From NCBI RefSeq assembly GCF_900129495.1, contig NZ_FQVX01000002.1:806001-870000 (forward strand): a stretch of 64,000 bases of DNA. Reading direction: 5' to 3'. Each line of letters opens with the position of its first letter. Within the stretch, counting starts at the first letter, position 1. A model generated the notes under the pieces. That model saw only the letters and a list, made by a program, of their open reading frames with translations, was not told the origin of the DNA and did no database searches. The DNA comes from Geodermatophilus nigrescens. GTDB lineage: Bacteria; Actinomycetota; Actinomycetes; Mycobacteriales; Geodermatophilaceae. Below are positions 61,679 to 64,000 of the stretch, piece by piece. The translations under genes were made by a program, and so were the position numbers.

Positions 61679-62650
61679 TCAGTGCTGCTGCTGCGCGCGG
61701 GCGACCAGCCGCTGGCCCAGGGACCCGGCCTGGGCGTTGGTGAGCAGCTGGGTCTGCGACTCGACCAGTCGCAGCACCGCCGGGTCCTCGCGGGCGATCT
61801 CCGAGGACTGCAGCAGGATCGTGCCCTGCCCGGTGAAGTCGTACTGCCGCTCCTCGCCGGAGGCCCGGCCCAGCGCGCCCGAGATCATCCCGCGGATGTT
61901 CTGCGTCATCCACTGCGCGTCGTGGTGCACCGACGGCGAGGGGCAGTCGGCCCAGCCGAGCAGCGCATCGGGGTCGGCCCGGAACGGCGGCTCGACGAAG
62001 ATCACCGGCCCGTTCGACGAGGCGATGAACTTGCCCGTGCCGATGAGGGTGACGAAGCCCGGCACGATCGACTGCTTGAGCTCCAGCTGCTTGGAGAACG
62101 CGCAGAGGTTGCTCGCCTTGATCGTCAGGTTGCCGTCGTCGAGGTCGTAGGCGTTGAGGTCGAAGCCGCGGTCGCCGATGAGCAGCTTGCCGTGCCCCTG
62201 GGCGACCACCCAGTCCTGGATGTAGACCGGGCTGGAGAACCGGTTGGCCACCCACGCCTGCACCGAGGAGTACTCCGTGACGGCGTCGAACTGGATGTTG
62301 CCGTAGTAGGCCAGCATCGCGCCCTTGCTCATGAACCACTCGCCGTTGAGCGCGATGCAGAACACGTAGGGGTTGACGTTGTCGTCGTCGGGCAGCGACT
62401 GCGGGTTCAGCGTGGCCGGCACGCCGCTGGGCGCGCCCTGGGGCGGCGGGCCCCCGTACGGCGGCTGCTGCCCGTAGCCGGGCGGCGGCTGGCCGTACCC
62501 GGGCGGGGGCTGGCCGTACCCGGGCGGGGGCTGCCCGTAGCCAGGCTGCGGCTGGCCGTAGGGGTTGCCCGGGGGCTGGCCGTAGCCGGGCTGCGGCTGC
62601 CCGCCGTAGGGGTTGCCGCCGCCGTAGGGGTTGCCGGGTGGGTAGGTCAT
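61679..62650 (-). CDS. AIM24-family protein with GYGQPPP-repeat N-terminus
   Basis: A 323-residue protein. Residues 1-80 are a Pro/Gly/Gln/Tyr-rich disordered tail with four GYGQPPP-type repeats (37-64). From about 90 on it is beta-rich with short strands as in AIM24/TIGR00266 proteins (FMSKGAMLAYYGNIQFD, GHGKLLIGDRGFDLNAY, FTGQGTILLQSS). It is the most divergent of three adjacent paralogues, so family membership is inferred partly from context. The bacterial function is unknown. ATG start; it lies 10 bp after its neighbour. Confidence 0.75.
   Translation of the reverse strand: MTYPPGNPYGGGNPYGGQPQPGYGQPPGNPYGQPQPGYGQPPPGYGQPPPGYGQPPPGYGQQPPYGGPPPQGAPSGVPATLNPQSLPDDDNVNPYVFCIALNGEWFMSKGAMLAYYGNIQFDAVTEYSSVQAWVANRFSSPVYIQDWVVAQGHGKLLIGDRGFDLNAYDLDDGNLTIKASNLCAFSKQLELKQSIVPGFVTLIGTGKFIASSNGPVIFVEPPFRADPDALLGWADCPSPSVHHDAQWMTQNIRGMISGALGRASGEERQYDFTGQGTILLQSSEIAREDPAVLRLVESQTQLLTNAQAGSLGQRLVARAQQQH
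62459..62542 (-). repeat. 21-bp tandem repeat encoding GYGQPPP
   Basis: Four 21-bp units, the last encoding GYGQQPP, lie in the disordered tail. They are coding and close in composition to the repeats in the TerD-like gene 7 kb away. Confidence 0.9.
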
Positions 62651-62660
62651 CGTCGCCGCC

Positions 62661-63305
62661 TCAGAACTTCTGCTCGCTGGCCTGCACGTACACGGTGCCG
62701 TGGCCGCTGATCCTCAACTGGAACGCCTCGCCGGACCCGCGGCCGACGACGTCGCGGAAGCCCACCTTGGCGGCGAGGTCCACCGACAGCTGGCCGACGT
62801 GGCCGACGTAGGCCTGCGGGTCGACGCCGACCTGCTGCCCGTTGAGCTGCAGCGGGAACGCCCCGCCGTGCGAGAGCACCGCGACCGAGCCGCGGCCGTG
62901 GACGTTGGTGGTGAACAGGCCCTGGCCGGTCATCGCGCCGCTGATCGCCTGCTTCATCCCGCCGGAGCCGAGGAACTGGACGCTGGTCTGCAGGTTCGCG
63001 TCGTGGGCGAGCAGCCGGTCGGCCTCGCAGACCAGGGGCGCGCCGCCGTCGAGCTCGAGGACGGTGACGTGGAGGCCCTTGTAGCCGTAGAGCACCTGGC
63101 CGGTGCCCTCGGTGGCCATCATCGCGTTGGACTCCCCCGACATGGCCGCGCCGACCATGCCGCCGATGCCGCGGCCCTGGCCGTGCACCGGCCGGAAGGT
63201 GACCTGCCCGGAGTAGCCGAGCATCGCGCCGCGGCGGGCCAGCACCGGCGTCGACGCGCTGACGTGGGCGCGCACGACCTTGCTGTTGACGGTCTCGAAG
63301 CTCAC
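62661..63305 (-). CDS. AIM24-family protein (middle paralogue)
   Basis: A 214-residue beta-rich protein of the AIM24/TIGR00266 family. Typical features are ARRGAMLGYSGQVTF, a Gly-rich stretch GRGIGGMVGAAMSGES, GTGQVLYGYKGLHV and GHGTVYVQASEQKF at the end. No signal peptide or catalytic motif is seen. The GTG at 63305 follows the upstream paralogue by 3 bp. The family is named for a yeast mitochondrial inner-membrane protein; its bacterial role is not established. Confidence 0.9.
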   Translation of the reverse strand: MSFETVNSKVVRAHVSASTPVLARRGAMLGYSGQVTFRPVHGQGRGIGGMVGAAMSGESNAMMATEGTGQVLYGYKGLHVTVLELDGGAPLVCEADRLLAHDANLQTSVQFLGSGGMKQAISGAMTGQGLFTTNVHGRGSVAVLSHGGAFPLQLNGQQVGVDPQAYVGHVGQLSVDLAAKVGFRDVVGRGSGEAFQLRISGHGTVYVQASEQKF

Positions 63306-63308
63306 GGG

Positions 63309-63926
63309 TCAGCGCTCCGCGGACTGGACGAGCACCAGGCCGTGGCCGGTGAAGCGGAGGGAGAAGGGCTCGCCGGAGCCCTCGCCCACGAGGGACTTCC
63401 AGGAGACGCCGGAGACCAGGTTCATCGACAGCTGGCCGCGGGAGCCGACGTAGGCGTCGGGGTCGACGACGAGCTCGGCGCCGGGGGCGACCTCCAGCGC
63501 CATGACCGGGCCCTCGGACACCAGGGCGACCTGGCCGTGGCCGGAGACCGTCGTCGTCGCCAGGCCCTGCCCGCTGGTGACGCCGCGCAGCCCGGAGAAC
63601 TGGACGTCGAGGCGCAGCTGCTCGGTGTGGGCGAGGATGTGCTCGCTCTCCACGGTGAGCGTGTCGCCGGCCAGGTCGACGACGAGGACGTCCATCGCGT
63701 CCAGCGCGAGGTACACCCGGCCGGAGCCGGAGCAGTCCATCAGCGAGATGCTCTCGCCGGCGACGGCGCGCTTGAGCGCCGCCCGCATGCCGCCGCCCCC
63801 GCCCATGCCGGAGCTCTTGAAGTCGACGTTGCCCTCGACGGCGACCATCGAGCCGCTGGCGGCCCGGATGCGGTCGCCGTGGAGGTCGGCGTGCAGGACG
63901 CGTTTGTGGGCGGTGAGCTGAGCCAC
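63309..63926 (-). CDS. AIM24-family protein (first of three)
   Basis: A 205-residue AIM24 protein, similar throughout to its downstream neighbour: GNVDFKSSGMGGGGGMRAALKRAVAGESI, GSGRVYLALDAMDV, GHGQVALVSEG and the terminal GHGLVLVQSAER. GTG at 63926 has GAGAGG nine bases upstream and appears to start the set. TACGGT at about 63964 on the minus strand may be its -10. The last 74 bases of the window hold only this leader. Confidence 0.9.
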   Translation of the reverse strand: MAQLTAHKRVLHADLHGDRIRAASGSMVAVEGNVDFKSSGMGGGGGMRAALKRAVAGESISLMDCSGSGRVYLALDAMDVLVVDLAGDTLTVESEHILAHTEQLRLDVQFSGLRGVTSGQGLATTTVSGHGQVALVSEGPVMALEVAPGAELVVDPDAYVGSRGQLSMNLVSGVSWKSLVGEGSGEPFSLRFTGHGLVLVQSAER

Positions 63927-64000
63927 GGATGCCTCTCGGGACGGGTGCGGGGACCGGCCGGACCGTATCCGCGAAGTCCCGGCCGGCGGTAGGTCCCCCG

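Noticed and set aside
58482-62150. A 1222-codon plus-strand frame over the S9 peptidase
   Set aside because: Begins out of frame inside the J-like gene and runs antisense to a clear peptidase.
62459-62542. Tandem repeats that could look like a CRISPR array
   Set aside because: Units are contiguous, in frame, and encode GYGQPPP; there are no spacers. The same holds for the GYPPPQ repeats near 55300.

Overview
The window is chromosomal DNA from a very GC-rich actinobacterium. RbpA, WhiA, OpcA, KdpF, a RapZ-YvcK-WhiA set, a DUF222/HNH protein and many leaderless-type promoters are all actinobacterial traits, and the gene content would fit the Geodermatophilaceae or a relative. The family assignment is an inference, because no rRNA or other marker is present. 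About 51 protein genes are called. No tRNA, rRNA, CRISPR array, insertion sequence or prophage was seen.

Layout. (1) 1-5379, minus: a suf Fe-S assembly operon (sufR-sufB-sufD-Rieske ferredoxin-sufC-sufS) with chained ATGA overlaps and a SufR-like operator on a leaderless promoter. (2) 5489-11433: a ClpC-type unfoldase, ctaA and ctaB (heme A synthesis) and a secreted ScyD/ScyE-like protein. (3) 11764-18786, plus: a pentose-phosphate operon, tkt-tal-zwf-opcA-pgl. (4) 18831-24432, minus: rbpA, secG, a lipoprotein solute-binding protein, tpiA, pgk and gap. (5) 24551-31499, minus: a 7TM-PAS-GGDEF protein, then the uvrC-rapZ-yvcK-whiA operon. (6) 31570-36502, minus: a hydrolase, a small membrane protein, and a tctCBA tripartite transporter with a coupled universal stress protein. 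(7) 36546-45307: the kdp potassium system. kdpFABC is on the minus strand behind an extra 27-residue membrane-peptide ORF, kdpDE is on the plus strand, and a VOC/AraC pair lies between. Paired 11-bp direct repeats look like KdpE boxes. (8) 45297-54464: a small Cys-motif protein, a DUF222/HNH protein, a CopC-like protein, two MBL-fold hydrolases, uvrA and an amidase. (9) 54558-63926: a stress-type module made of a TerD-superfamily protein with a repetitive Pro/Gln/Tyr tail, a divergent Hsp70, a large protein with two degenerate J-like segments and FN3-like domains, an S9 peptidase, and three adjacent AIM24-family proteins, one with a similar repetitive tail.

Regions 1-8 are mostly well-known housekeeping units. 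Region 9 is the best candidate for an incompletely described system. A non-canonical Hsp70 lies 3 bp from a putative J-like/FN3 partner, and it is divergently transcribed, through overlapping promoters, from the TerD-like gene. Starts were chosen from alignment sense, Shine-Dalgarno sequences, ATGA/GTGA coupling or leaderless spacing. All promoters, operators and terminators are predictions from the sequence alone.
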